DNA from: Ailanthus altissimus
Lineage: Eukaryota; Streptophyta; Magnoliopsida; Sapindales; Simaroubaceae
Length of the DNA: 64,000 bases
Direction of reading: 5' to 3'
Assembly (NCBI GenBank): GCA_946807835.1
Contig: OX327691.1
Coordinates: forward strand, 1,872,188-1,936,187
Shown: positions 24,410 to 34,595 of the stretch, one piece after another
Position numbering within the stretch: the stretch's first letter is position 1
How the letters are laid out: every line of letters begins with the position of its first letter
The notes under the pieces: model-generated
Databases searched by the model: none
Told to the model about the DNA's origin: nothing
Seen by the model: only the letters and a program-made list of their open reading frames with translations
Made by a program: the position numbers and the translations under genes

Positions 24410-24949
24410 ATGACCCAGCAAGAGGCAGATATGGCCCCAGAAGTTGTGATAGGTACGATATCAAATTTTGATCGCGATGCTTATGTATTGAGAGATCCTG
24501 GAGCGACCCATTCTTTTATTTCTATGGAGTTTTCTGCAAATGCTAGTATAGTGCCCCAGTTATTAGATTATGTGGTAGTAGTGTCTCTTCCTACAGGAGA
24601 CTCCATTCTATCACAAATGGTGTATACAGGTAGTAAAATCAGTATTGAGGACCAAGAGTTTGTGGCGGATTTGATTTTACTGGCCATCAGTGAGTTTGAT
24701 GTGATTTTGGGGATGGAATGGTTGTGTAAATATCGAGCCTCAGTGGATAGTTTCCAAAAAGAAGTTAGATTATGTAGCCTAGGGAACGGAAGCCATTTTC
24801 TGTGGTGTATGAAAATCACTTCCCGCCAGTATGGTGTCGGTAATGAGGGCAAGAAAGATGCTTCGAAAGTCATGTTAGGGGTGCGTAGTCTACGCCATAG
24901 AAGTAAGAAATGGTGGAACAAAATTGGAGGATATTCTAGTGGTTAGAGA
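24410..24949 (+). pseudogene. A2 aspartic protease
   Basis: An open frame of 178 codons (24410-24946) holds the retropepsin-like domain. The active-site segment D-P-G-A-T-H-S-F-I-S is at about residues 29-38, and D-V-I-L-G-M-E-W-L follows near residue 98, as in chromoviruses. Protease would cut the Gag-Pol precursor. The catalytic residues are present, but the frame is disconnected from gag upstream by stops and from RT by a frameshift near 24945. Confidence 0.85.
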
Positions 24950-26486
24950 GTTTTCGGATGTCTTCCTAGAGGATCTTCCGGGCTTTCCTCCAGATAGAGA
25001 TAGAGTTTAGAATGGAAATAGCTCCTGAAACGCAACCAATTTCCAAAAAACCCTATAAAATGGCTCCTTCAGAATTGAAGGTGCAGATAGAAGAGTTGGT
25101 GAATAAGAATTTCATCAGACTGAGTACTTCTCCTTGGGGGGCATCAGTTTTGTTTGTAAAGAAGAAAAAAAGGAAGTATGAGATTATGCATTGATTATAG
25201 GAAACTGAATAAAGTAACAGTGCGTAATCAATATCCACTTTCGAGAATTGATGAATTATTTGATCAGCTACAAGGGGCCAAAGTATTGTCTAAGATAGAT
25301 CTAAGGTCAGGCTATCATCAACTAAAAATTCAGGAGGAAGATGTTCCCAAAACGGCCTTTAGGACCCGATACGGGCATTATGAATTCTTGATTATGCCTT
25401 TTGGGCTGACTAATGCCCCGACTGCTTTTATGGATCTTATGAACAAAGTCTTTCAATCTTATTTAGATCAATTTGTGATAGTATTTATTGATGATATACT
25501 GATTTATTTAAGCAGTGAGGAAGAGCACGCAGAGCATCTAGAAATTGTTTTACAAACCCTAAGGGAGCATCGACTATACGCCAAACTCAGTAAATGTCAG
25601 TTCTGACTAGATAAAGTTACATTTTTTGGATATATAATCTTTGCAGAAGAGGTAACAGTAAATCCCAGAAGATTGAAGCCATAGTGAATTGGAGATAGCC
25701 TACGAATGTAACAGAGGTTCGTAGTTTCTTAGGTTTGGATGGGTATTATCCGAAGTTTGTAGAGAAATTTTCAAATATAGCGGTCCTCTAACTAAACTAA
25801 CTTGGAAAGAAGAGAAGTTTGTATGGTCGGAAGCGTGCCAACAGAGTTTCAAAGAGCTAAAGCAAAGGTTAACTTCGGCCCCAGTGCTTACACTGCCGTC
25901 AGGGTAGTACGGATTTAACATTTATTATGATGCTTCCAAGTAAGGTCTAGGTTGTGTACTGATGCAGAAGAAGAAAGTAATAGCCTATGCTTCCAGACAA
26001 TTAAATAAGCATGAATAGAATTATCCTACACATGACCTGGAACTAGCTGCAGTAGTTTTGCTCTAAGAATTTGGAGGCATTATTTGTATGGGGTTCCTTT
26101 TAAGATCCTTACGGACCATAAGAGCTTGCAGTACTTGTTCACCCAGAAAGAATTGAATATGAGACAGAGAAAGTGGCTGGAGCTTATTAAAGATTATGGG
26201 TACACCCTGGAGTACCATCCGAGAAAAGCTAATATGGTAGAAGATGCCCTCAGCAGAAAACCTGTCGGTCCAATAGCTCACTTGAAGGTCGCATATTTAT
26301 CAATGTTGATAGAATTGAGTACTTTAGGTATAAAATTAGAATTGTCAGATTCAGGAGCACTATTAGCCAAATTTCAGGTCATCCAATACTGATTGATCGG
26401 ATCAGAGAACTACAGACTCAAGATCCACAAGTAGGTAAATTGAAGGGTGAAATCGAGTAGGGGCAGCAAAAAGATCATTCAGTGAC
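24950..26486 (+). pseudogene. A2 reverse transcriptase and RNase H
   Basis: Pieces 25012-25194 and 25178-25606 carry RT. The first has [10 protein letters not shown] and [13 protein letters not shown]. An altered A-rich stretch there shifts the frame. The second carries [27 protein letters not shown] and the catalytic F-I-D-D box. RNase H follows (F-L-G-L region near 25720, T-D-H-K-S-L-Q-Y and [11 protein letters not shown] in 26084-26392). A family C LTR interrupts at 26486, before integrase. Confidence 0.9.
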
Positions 26487-27926
26487 TGATAAGGGCAAAT
26501 TTGTCATATATTTTCTCATATTTTTATTTTGATATTTTATTATTTTATAAGAATAGATGGCTATTTATGTACTTTATTGTTGTTTATAGGGACTTGAACG
26601 AAATTTAAAATATAAGTCCATCGCCCTAGTGCTACAAGGATTTTTACCCCAGCGTTGAAACAGTGATCGAAATAAGAAAATCAGAAAAGATGACCTGTTG
26701 AAGTCGCAACTAGCGCCTCAGCACCAGACCTGCATCGCGCCAGTGACAGGCCAGTGCCCCAACGCTATATCTTCTCTGCGCCAGCGATGGGCTAGCGCCA
26801 TCACTCCACTGTTCTAGCGGTGTGGCCTTCTACATACAGCACCCCAACGACAGCAGCATATCGCTCCAGCGGTAGTGCAAGTCTTAGTCCGACGAGAATT
26901 GAGATTTTCAAGCTCATATCAATCCCTATAAAAATCCCATCGACCTTAGATGTTAAAAATCAACCTAGATCACCCAAGACACATTCAAGAACACCAAGAC
27001 TACAGAGCACGAGTCTTGGAGAGCAATAGGAGTTTAATTGAAGCAATTTTAGAGAGAGATTCAAGGCGTTCTTCGGCATCAAGAATATCTTAGGCAGCGC
27101 AATCAAGACAAATTCGACATCTATATCGGTTTGTTATTGATTGTATCATGATTTATTATTATTTTTACTGCTGTTTTCTTGGAGCCATGAACTAAATTTA
27201 TTTTCTAAGGTTAATACTTGAACTTAATATGTGTGCTTAATTGCCATATCTTTTGAATATTTAATAAACTTAGTTCTTTGATATTCAAATTACTTGATCT
27301 TAATGTTTCAATATATCTGGCCAATATATAGTGAATGTGTTGGTAATATTGTTGATAAACTCGAAAGAGGAATCATAATATTTAGACCTAGGTAATTTGA
27401 TGCATGATTGTAGAGTAACATTCAATGTTGCATATGTAAGTTTCAATTTAGGATAGGAATATACTTAATTGGCATGTATGATCAATAAGACCTAATCTTA
27501 ATGAATATTAATTTATTACAAGTACTATAGGAATATAGGTATTTGGTAAATTAAGGTATACGTGCATGACCTTGGAAGAGGCTTGTGAATACATTAGTGT
27601 CTTGATCAATAACAAATACTAAGGGAGTTAAATATTAGAGATTAATCATTAGAAAGCATATTGAGGAATAGTATTAATCCTAGGTTTTCTCTATATTGCT
27701 ATCACCTAATTCTCTTTACATTGTGTTATTGCTTTTATATAAAACTACATTCATTCTTAGATTTTTTATTTTTCTGAATAATTATTAGAAAGACATAATT
27801 TTAGTATTTGGTTAAAAAGAAGAAATTATCCCTGTGAGTTCGACCTCCGACTTATTAAGTCCCTTTTTTACTTGTTACGATAGCGTATACTTGCGCTTAA
27901 TTATAAGATATAGAATTATCGCATCA
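26487..27926 (+). mobile_element. Solo LTR, family C (copy 2)
   Basis: It starts TGATAAGGGC and ends TCGCATCA, so the termini are TGAT...ATCA. The exact 5-bp target repeat GTGAC lies at 26482-26486 and 27927-27931. The A2 pol frame reads through when it is removed. Homologous to 4950-6457. It contains a GC-rich stretch at about 26690-26880 full of AGCGCC/CCAGCG words, a feature of several Tat/Athila-type LTRs, and a 3' end with GAGTTCGACCTCCGAC. The ORFs inside it are not conserved. Confidence 0.85.
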
Positions 27927-27931
27927 GTGAC

Positions 27932-28413
27932 TGAGAATGGTGTAGTAACCTTGGATCAGAGATTATGTTTACCAGATGTAAATGAATTAAGAAGAGAGAT
28001 TATGGAAGAAGCTCATTCGCCTACATATGTTATGCTTCCGGGGAGCACAAAGATGTACTGTACCCTAAAAGAGCACTAATGATGGAAGGGCATAAAGAAA
28101 GATATAACCGAATTTGTCTCAAGATGCCTAACTTGCCAGCAAGTAAAAGCTAAGCATCAGAAACCTACAAGGCTCTTACAACCTCTTTCGATTCCTGAAT
28201 GAAAATGAGAGACAATAACGATGAATTATATGGTAGGACTTTCGCGTAGCCAAAGAGGCAATGACGCAATATGGGTAATTATTGATAGACTGACAAATTT
28301 TGCCCATTTTCTACCTATTAGAAGCAATTATTCTTTAGATATATTGGCCCAGTTGTATAGATGAGGTGGTACGACTCCATGGCATTCCAGTATCTATTAT
28401 GTCAGATAGGGAC
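27932..28413 (+). pseudogene. A2 integrase, N-terminal part
   Basis: The frame continues from the RNase H end with the integrase zinc-binding region: E-E-A-H near 28010, then C-L-T-C-Q-Q-V-K near 28130, the His and Cys pairs of the HHCC domain. The catalytic core start follows (W-V-I-I-D-R-L-T with the first catalytic Asp). It is split at 28413 by element A3. Confidence 0.85.
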
Positions 28414-28887
28414 TGTAATATCCAATCCCTATTAGTAGTATTGGCGCCTAGATTTCAGTATAGAGCAATTAAGACACCTAGGCTTACCTGATTTTAACCC
28501 TATTAGAAATATTTTTTTATGGTGCGTATGAGAGATATTAGACCTAATATGGTAATTTCACACTCGGTCGGAGCGTCGAACAACCCTAGAATATTTTTAA
28601 AATTTTTCTCTATTGGCTTGAAAAAGAAAATTTTAATTTACTACATGAGTTTCTATTTAAAGGTTATGTATGGAACAAGCCTTTGTTGAGAAGCACAATT
28701 CATATATTAGAGAATGGACCAATTAAAAACAATCTCATGGATTGCCAAGTTAGGAATTCTAGTTAGTTCCTTGGACTATTCTAACTAGACAGTTACAAAG
28801 GAACCAATTACATACTTAGTTTCCAACTAATGGCAATTTAAAAAATTTTAAGTTAGTTGAGGGGTAAATTGGTCTTTTGAGGGATCA

Positions 28888-28899
28888 CTATATATATAA
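28888..28899 (+). promoter_or_regulatory. TATA box in A3 LTR
   Basis: CTATATATATAA lies about 475 bp into the LTR, matching the position in the other A copies. Confidence 0.65.
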
Positions 28900-29108
28900 T
28901 AGAAGTGTGTAGAAATTTCAAGTGATAAAAAACATAACACTCAGAGCACAAGAGAAGCAAAATTCATGCAAAAGAAGAGTGGTGCTATTACAATGAAATT
29001 TCAATTTTTTTTTCATGATTCTTCATGCTTAATCAAGCTATAATAAGGTTACATAGCAGTTCCTAAGATCAATTGAAGCCTTCATTAGTGAAAATTCAAG
29101 AAAAAGAG

Positions 29109-29193
29109 GTAAGAAAAACATTATTTTGTTAGATTGATATGTGAACTTTCAAGATTTCTTCAATTGATGTTTTTGTGTGTATTCTTGGTTTAG
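29109..29193 (+). other. Leader intron 1 in A3 LTR (85 bp)
   Basis: It starts GAG|GTAAGAAAA and ends TTGGTTTAG|ATTG. The 85-bp length is the same in the copy at 37593 and in the B 3' LTR at 41262. It is absent from the LTRs at 9225, 46654 and 53649 at exactly these borders. Confidence 0.75.
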
Positions 29194-29252
29194 ATTGAGT
29201 TGAATTCTAGTGTGGAGCTTGAAGGATTCATCAAATTGAAGAAATTGGCAAG

Positions 29253-29745
29253 GTAAGAATTAGGGTTTTTGGTAATTTTAATGTAGAGACTTCAATTGGT
29301 TATAATTAGAGCATTAGAATGAAATTGGCTTGATTTTTAATGCAATTGGAACAAGAAATTGAGAAAAGAAATATGTTGGAACATAGCGTGAAATTCTGCC
29401 ACTTTAGGGAAGTTAGGGATTGAGTTGTGTTTTGGTTAAGTTGTTGTGTATAAATAGTGCCTTATATAAATTGAATGTATATGGTTGATGGAAAAATCAA
29501 AAATGAAGAAAATGAGACATAATTGTTCATTTTGGTAAGGTAAAGGGAAATTATGTCCAACTAAAGTTATAAGGCGTTTAATAATTTTCAGGGTGCCGGA
29601 TGGTGAGTTAGATTTGATTAAATGACTCCGTAAATGAAAATCGGAAAGTAGTATCCATCCGGGCTTGGTATGCCGATTAGGGCGTTTAGTAGTTAAATGA
29701 GATTCTAGTGTTTAAATTAGTTCTAAATATCATTTATTGCGGTAG
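29253..29745 (+). other. Leader intron 2 in A3 LTR (493 bp)
   Basis: It starts GGCAAG|GTAAGAATTAGG and ends GCGGTAG|ATGAAGAAAAT. The 59-nt exon lies between it and intron 1. Intronless copies continue CAAG|GTGAAGAAAACC, and most unspliced copies end this segment TAG|GTGAAG. Confidence 0.75.
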
Positions 29746-31345
29746 ATGAAGAAAATCGAGACCGGTAACGGGAGCAGAAATCTGGAGCAAAATTGAGCTC
29801 AGAGCGGTTGTGAGTGAAAATCTATCATTTCTTTTATCTTTCATTTTATTAGGTTTCCGCATAATGAAATTGTATGTTTTATGTGTTTTTAACGTATAAA
29901 CATGATTTATGATCTTGATATACATCCATAGATATGCATTTACATGTTCGGTTTAAGAAACAGTTTTAAAATTTCTGCATTTATTTTAAAGGCCATTGGT
30001 ACCCTCAGATTATAGTGGTGGTGATTGTATTAGACCTGGCCGGTATATCCCGTACACATGGGCAGGTTATTGAGGGTGTGTCACTTACTCCGGGAAGTCG
30101 GGTTGTCGAGTCATGTGAGTCGCTCTATATGCACGGTGTATTATCTCGCTATATATAAGCAATGTAGGATTCTACTGCATAGCCAGGGAAATATCTTGAG
30201 ATGTCACTGTGGTGGCTGCTTGTTGAGGCACCTCGTGACCTACTCATGTGTGCGGTGCTAGTTGAGTCGTTGCATGAGTATAAAGCTTTAGGGTTACCAT
30301 TGGTATAGTTTAAAAAGAAAAAGGCCGAGTAATGGCTTTAATAGTTTTCAATCTACCGATTGTATATTATGCATTTATATACACATGCTAGTTATTATTT
30401 TGAACAGATTTTGGATATTATGTTTTGAAGATGTGAATAAAACCCGCTCAGCAAGATTTCACCGGCATATGATGTTTACAACCATTTTACAATTTTATAT
30501 AAGTTTTAGAAACATGAATTATGCATGTCCTTTAGAATTTAATATTTATGCAGAATTTCATTTTATTCAAAATCTTAAATGCACTCACTGAGCTCCTTTA
30601 ACTCACTCATTTGTATTTTATATTTTTTATTCCCCCTCCAGGTACAGGCCTCGGTGTACAAGTCACTGATTCTCTTACGATTGACTAGTGGTCCAGTCGG
30701 ACAATCATTTTGTACATGTAAATGTGCTAAATAGCACTCCTTTTACTTTTAGCATAGTAGTTCTATATTTATGCATTGTACATATATTTTGGATAACCAA
30801 GAAGAGATTTTGATATTTTGATGATCGTTTCACTTTTTATCAGTATTCTAGTTATATGATCATAATGAAATTATTGAGTTGAGTTGGAATTATTTTGAAA
30901 ATGACTAGAGGTCTTATTTGGCAGTATTGAGAAGTGGTTTAGAAATAGAAGTGTAATTCTTTGTAGGTTTTGTACTGGATTTTCAAAAAAGCATGGGAAA
31001 CTCTACCCGTTTTTTTAAAAATTAAGATGTCATTTTCATGTATATCCTAAGATTTTCTCAGTAATAGCAAGAACTAAAAAGGGGTTTGCCTCGCGGAATT
31101 TCTCAACTTACTCAGTTATATTCTGAGGAACTTTCGTCTGGGTGCCCGACAGGGCCGCTAGGATCTACTGTAGAGGATCTCGGGCTGGGTCCTGTCAAAG
31201 TGGTATCAGAGCATGGTTTTTGAAGTTCTTAGTAAAAAAATTATTTATAGAATGAGATTCTTGAAGTTGCATATATATTTTTCTAAGTTTAGTAAATTGA
31301 ATTCTATGCATTTGATAATCATTTGCATCATTAAATTCACAAAAT

Positions 31346-31636
31346 ATGCATCGTTATGGAGGCCCACGTACTAGAAGAGCAGCTGCGGAGGCTCTTGCAT
31401 CTAAATAGCAACAAGGGAATGAGTCAAAAAAATGTTTCTACGCCTCAGACCCCTCATGAGTCATCTCAACCTGCTGAGCCAGAGGGTGGAAACATGAATA
31501 TAGCTCAGATGGCCCAGATACTAGCAGCAGCAATCTAGCAGTCGGGATAGACAGAAGTGTCTATTGAGCGTGCCAAAAAGTTGGACACTAAGTCGTATGA
31601 TGGTATCGGAGACCTTGTGAGAGCCCTATTCTGTCA
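31346..31636 (+). pseudogene. A3 gag 5' fragment
   Basis: ATG at 31346 starts the family gag (M-H-R then Y-G-G-P-R-T-R-R). A stop at about codon 21 and a frameshift follow. It keeps the N-I-A-Q-M-A-Q-I-L-A-A-A-I helix and ends in the S-Y-D-G region, where the deletion joins it to the LTR end. Confidence 0.8.
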
Positions 31637-31641
31637 GGGAC

Positions 31642-32504
31642 CCACAGTTCACTTTCCAATTTTAGCCTAGCTTACAGAAAGCTCTAGGTACTAAATTGAA
31701 TTTTAGTACTGCCTTTCATCCACAGACGAATGGCCAGTCTGAGCGGATAATTCAGGTACTAGAGGATATACTTAGAGCGTGTGTTATGGAGTTTATGGGA
31801 AGTTGGGATATTCATCTGCCACTGATGGAGTTTGCTTACAATAATAGCTACCAAACTAACATCGGGATGGCACCATATAAAGCATTGTATGGAAGGGTTG
31901 CAGAACTTCAGTTTATTGGGATGAGGTAGGTGAAAGGAAATTGGTCGGCCCATAAATTGTCCAGATTACTTCAGAAAAGATTCAAGTTATCAGGCAAAGA
32001 TTGAAAATAGCTAATGATAGACAGAAGAGTTATGCAGATAATAGGAGAAGAGTCTTGGAGTTTCAGATTGGTGATAAGGACTTTCTGAAGATATCGCCAT
32101 GGAAAGGAGTACTAAGATTCGGGAAGCGAGGAAAGATGATTCCTCGGTACATTGGGCTGTATGAGATAGTTGGAAGTGGCATACCGTCTATGGTTACCAA
32201 AAGATCTAGCTATAATCCATGACGTGTTTTATGTTTCCATACTTTGTAAGTATTTAGTAGATCCTTCGCATATCCTAAGGGAACAGTTAGTAGAATTGAA
32301 CGAGAATTTGACCTACGAAGAGAAGCCTATGTAAATTCTAGACCGGAAAGAGCAAGTGCTTTATAATAAAAGCATTCCCTTAGTGAAATTGTTATAGATG
32401 AACCATGGAGTAGAAGAAGCCACGTGGGAACATGAAGATCAAATGCGAGTACAACATCCTACATTTTCGAGACAGGTACGATTTAAATTTTGAGGACAAA
32501 ATTT
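31642..32504 (+). pseudogene. A2 integrase C-terminal part and chromodomain-like tail
   Basis: It follows the second GGGAC. The frame 31696-31929 carries the end of the integrase core ([11 protein letters not shown], then E-F-A-Y-N-N-S-Y-Q and [10 protein letters not shown]), including the region of the third catalytic residue. Later pieces hold a G-D-K-D-F-L-K-I-S-P-W-K-G-V-L-R-F motif and a tail with E-E-A-T-W-E, the pattern of the chromodomain-like C terminus that directs chromovirus insertion. Several stops interrupt it. Confidence 0.85.
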
Positions 32505-32508
32505 TTTT

Positions 32509-32517
32509 AAGGAGGGG
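32509..32517 (+). promoter_or_regulatory. Polypurine tract of A2
   Basis: AAGGAGGGG just before the 3' LTR is the expected plus-strand primer. Confidence 0.8.
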
Positions 32518-32523
32518 TAAAAT

Positions 32524-34590
32524 TATAATATGCAATCCCTATTAGTAGTATCGGTGCCTAGATTTCGGTATAGAGCAATAAAGACACCATAGGATTATCC
32601 AATTTTAACCCTATTAGAAATAACGTTTTTATGGTGTGCGTGAGAGATATTAGACTTAATTTGGTAATTTCACACTCGGTCGGAGTGTCGGACGACCCTA
32701 GAATATTTTTGAAAATTTTCTCTATTAGCTTGATTTTGATGCTATTGGACAAGAAATTGAGAAAAGAAATGTGTTGGGTGGTGGATGTAAATTCTGCCGC
32801 TTTAGGGAAGCTAGGGTTGAGTTGTGTTTTAGTTGAATTATTGTGTATAAATACTTCATTATGTAAATTGAATGTATATGGATGATGAAAAATCAAAAAT
32901 AAGAAAAGGGGACATAATTGTCCATTTTAAAAAGGTAAACGACAATTATGTCCAACCAAAGTTATAGGGTGTTAAGAAATTTTCAGGACGTCGATGGTGA
33001 AATAGATAAGATTGAATTGCTTTATAAATAAAAATCAGAAAGCAGTTTCCATCTGGGCTTTGTATGCTGATTAGGGCGTTTAGTAGTTAAATGAGATTCT
33101 AGCGTTGGAATTGGTTCTAAATATCATTTATGGCGTGTAGGTGAAGAAAATCGAGACCAATAGCGGGAATAGAAATCTAGAGCAAAACTAAGCTTGGAGC
33201 GGTTGGGAGTGAAAATCTGTCATTTTTATATCTTTCATTTATTATGTTTTCGCATATTAAAATTGTATGTTTTATAAGCTTTTAATGCATAAACATGATT
33301 TACGATCTTGACATATATCCATAGATATGCATTTACATGTTCGGATTAAGAAATAGTTTTAAAACTACTACATTAGTTTCAAAGGCCATTGGTACCCTCA
33401 GATTATAGTGGTGGTGGTGATGGTTTAAGACCAGGCCGGTATATCCCGTGCACATGAACAAGTTTTGGGGGGTGTGTCACTAACTCTAAAAAGTCAGGTT
33501 GTTGAGTCATGTGAGTCACTCTATGTGTACGGGGTATTGTCTCGTTATATGTATGCAATAAAGGATTCCGCTGCATAGCCAGTGAGATGTCACAATGGGT
33601 GTTGCTAGTTGAGATGCCCCGTGACCTACCTACATGTGCGGTGCTAGTTGAGTCGTTGCGTGAGTATAGAGCTTTAGGGTTACTATTGGTACAGTTTAGA
33701 AAGAAAATAGCTGAGCGAGGGCTTTAATAGTTTTCGATCTATCAATCGCATATTATGCATTTATATGTACATGCTAGTTATTATGTCTTACATATTTTGG
33801 ATATTATTTTTCGAAGATGTAAATAAAATTCGTTCGAGAACATTTCATCGGCATATGATGTTAGAAACCATTTTAATGTTTTATACAAGTTTTAGAAGCA
33901 TGATTTATACATGTCTTTTAGAATTTAATATTTATGTAGAATTGTATTTTATTTGAAATATTAAATGTACTCACTGAGTTCCTTTAGCTCACCTGTTTTG
34001 CGTTTTATATTTTCTAAACCCCCTTTTCAGGTGCAGGTCTTGGTATGTATGTTGTTGATTTTCCTACTGCTGATTAGTGGGCCAAATCTGATGATTATTT
34101 TATAAATGTAAATGTGCTAAGTAACACTCTTTTTACTTTTTGCATAGTAGTTATCGGCTTGTGTATTTGTACATATGTTTTGACAAATAAGAAGAGGTTT
34201 CGATATTATGATGAATGTTTTTTTTATTATAATATGCCAGTTTTGTGATCAAAATAAAATTATTGAGTTGTGTTGGAATTGGTTTTGAAAAGGACCGAAG
34301 GTTCTATTTGGTAGTATTGAAAAACAGTTTGAAATATAAGTGCAATTTCTTTACAGGTTTTATATTAGATTTTCAGAAAAATGGGGGAAACTCTGCCCCC
34401 TTTTTTTAAGAAAATTTAATAAGTCAATTCACGTTTATTCCAAGATTTTCTCAGTAATAGCTAGAACTAAAAATGGGTTTACCTCGCTGAATTTCTTATC
34501 TTACACAGTTAAATTTTGAGAAACTTCCGTCGAGGTGCCTGGCAGGGCCACTGGGATTTACAATAGAGGGTCTCGGGGCGGGCCATGTCA
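32524..34590 (+). mobile_element. 3' LTR of A2, promoter-deleted form
   Basis: It starts TATAATATGC and ends GGGCCATGTCA. At 32724-32732 (ATTAGCTTG) it shows the same U3-to-intron-2 junction as the 5' LTR, so no TATA box is present. The target repeat GAAAA follows. Confidence 0.87.
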
Positions 34591-34595
34591 GAAAA

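Larger units (their letters stand above)
28414..31636 (+). mobile_element. Truncated chromovirus element A3
   Basis: It consists of one full LTR (28414-31197, 2,784 bp, unspliced form), the primer site (31201-31212) and the start of gag. At 31627-31636 it jumps from gag CCCTATTCTG directly to the last bases of an LTR (TGTCA). A perfect target repeat GGGAC flanks it (28409-28413 and 31637-31641), so both original ends of the insertion are present and the rest of the element, about 5 kb plus nearly all the 3' LTR, was deleted afterwards. Confidence 0.88.
21183..34590 (+). mobile_element. Gypsy chromovirus element A2, with two nested insertions
   Basis: The element has LTRs at 21183-23034 and 32524-34590, a primer site, gag, protease, RT/RNase H, integrase and polypurine tract. 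A perfect 5-bp target repeat GAAAA flanks it (21178-21182 and 34591-34595), and the protease of element B continues across it. It contains a family C solo LTR (26487-27926) and the truncated element A3 (28414-31636). Both of its LTRs carry the same internal deletion that removes the TATA box and first intron. Its LTRs begin TATAAT instead of TGTAAT. Confidence 0.9.

Noticed and set aside
24568..24921. 117-codon minus-strand ORF
   Set aside because: It is the antisense shadow of the A2 protease.
26481..27931. An 11-bp duplication TCAGTGACTGA suggesting a DNA transposon
   Set aside because: The longer match is explained by a 5-bp target repeat GTGAC plus the LTR termini TGAT and ATCA, which coincide with the neighbouring host bases.
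31346..31538. A3 gag fragment as a small functional gene
   Set aside because: It has a stop near codon 21 and a frameshift, and ends at a deletion join.
32558..32896. 112-codon minus-strand ORF
   Set aside because: It lies wholly within the 3' LTR of A2 and crosses the deletion junction. No conservation as protein.
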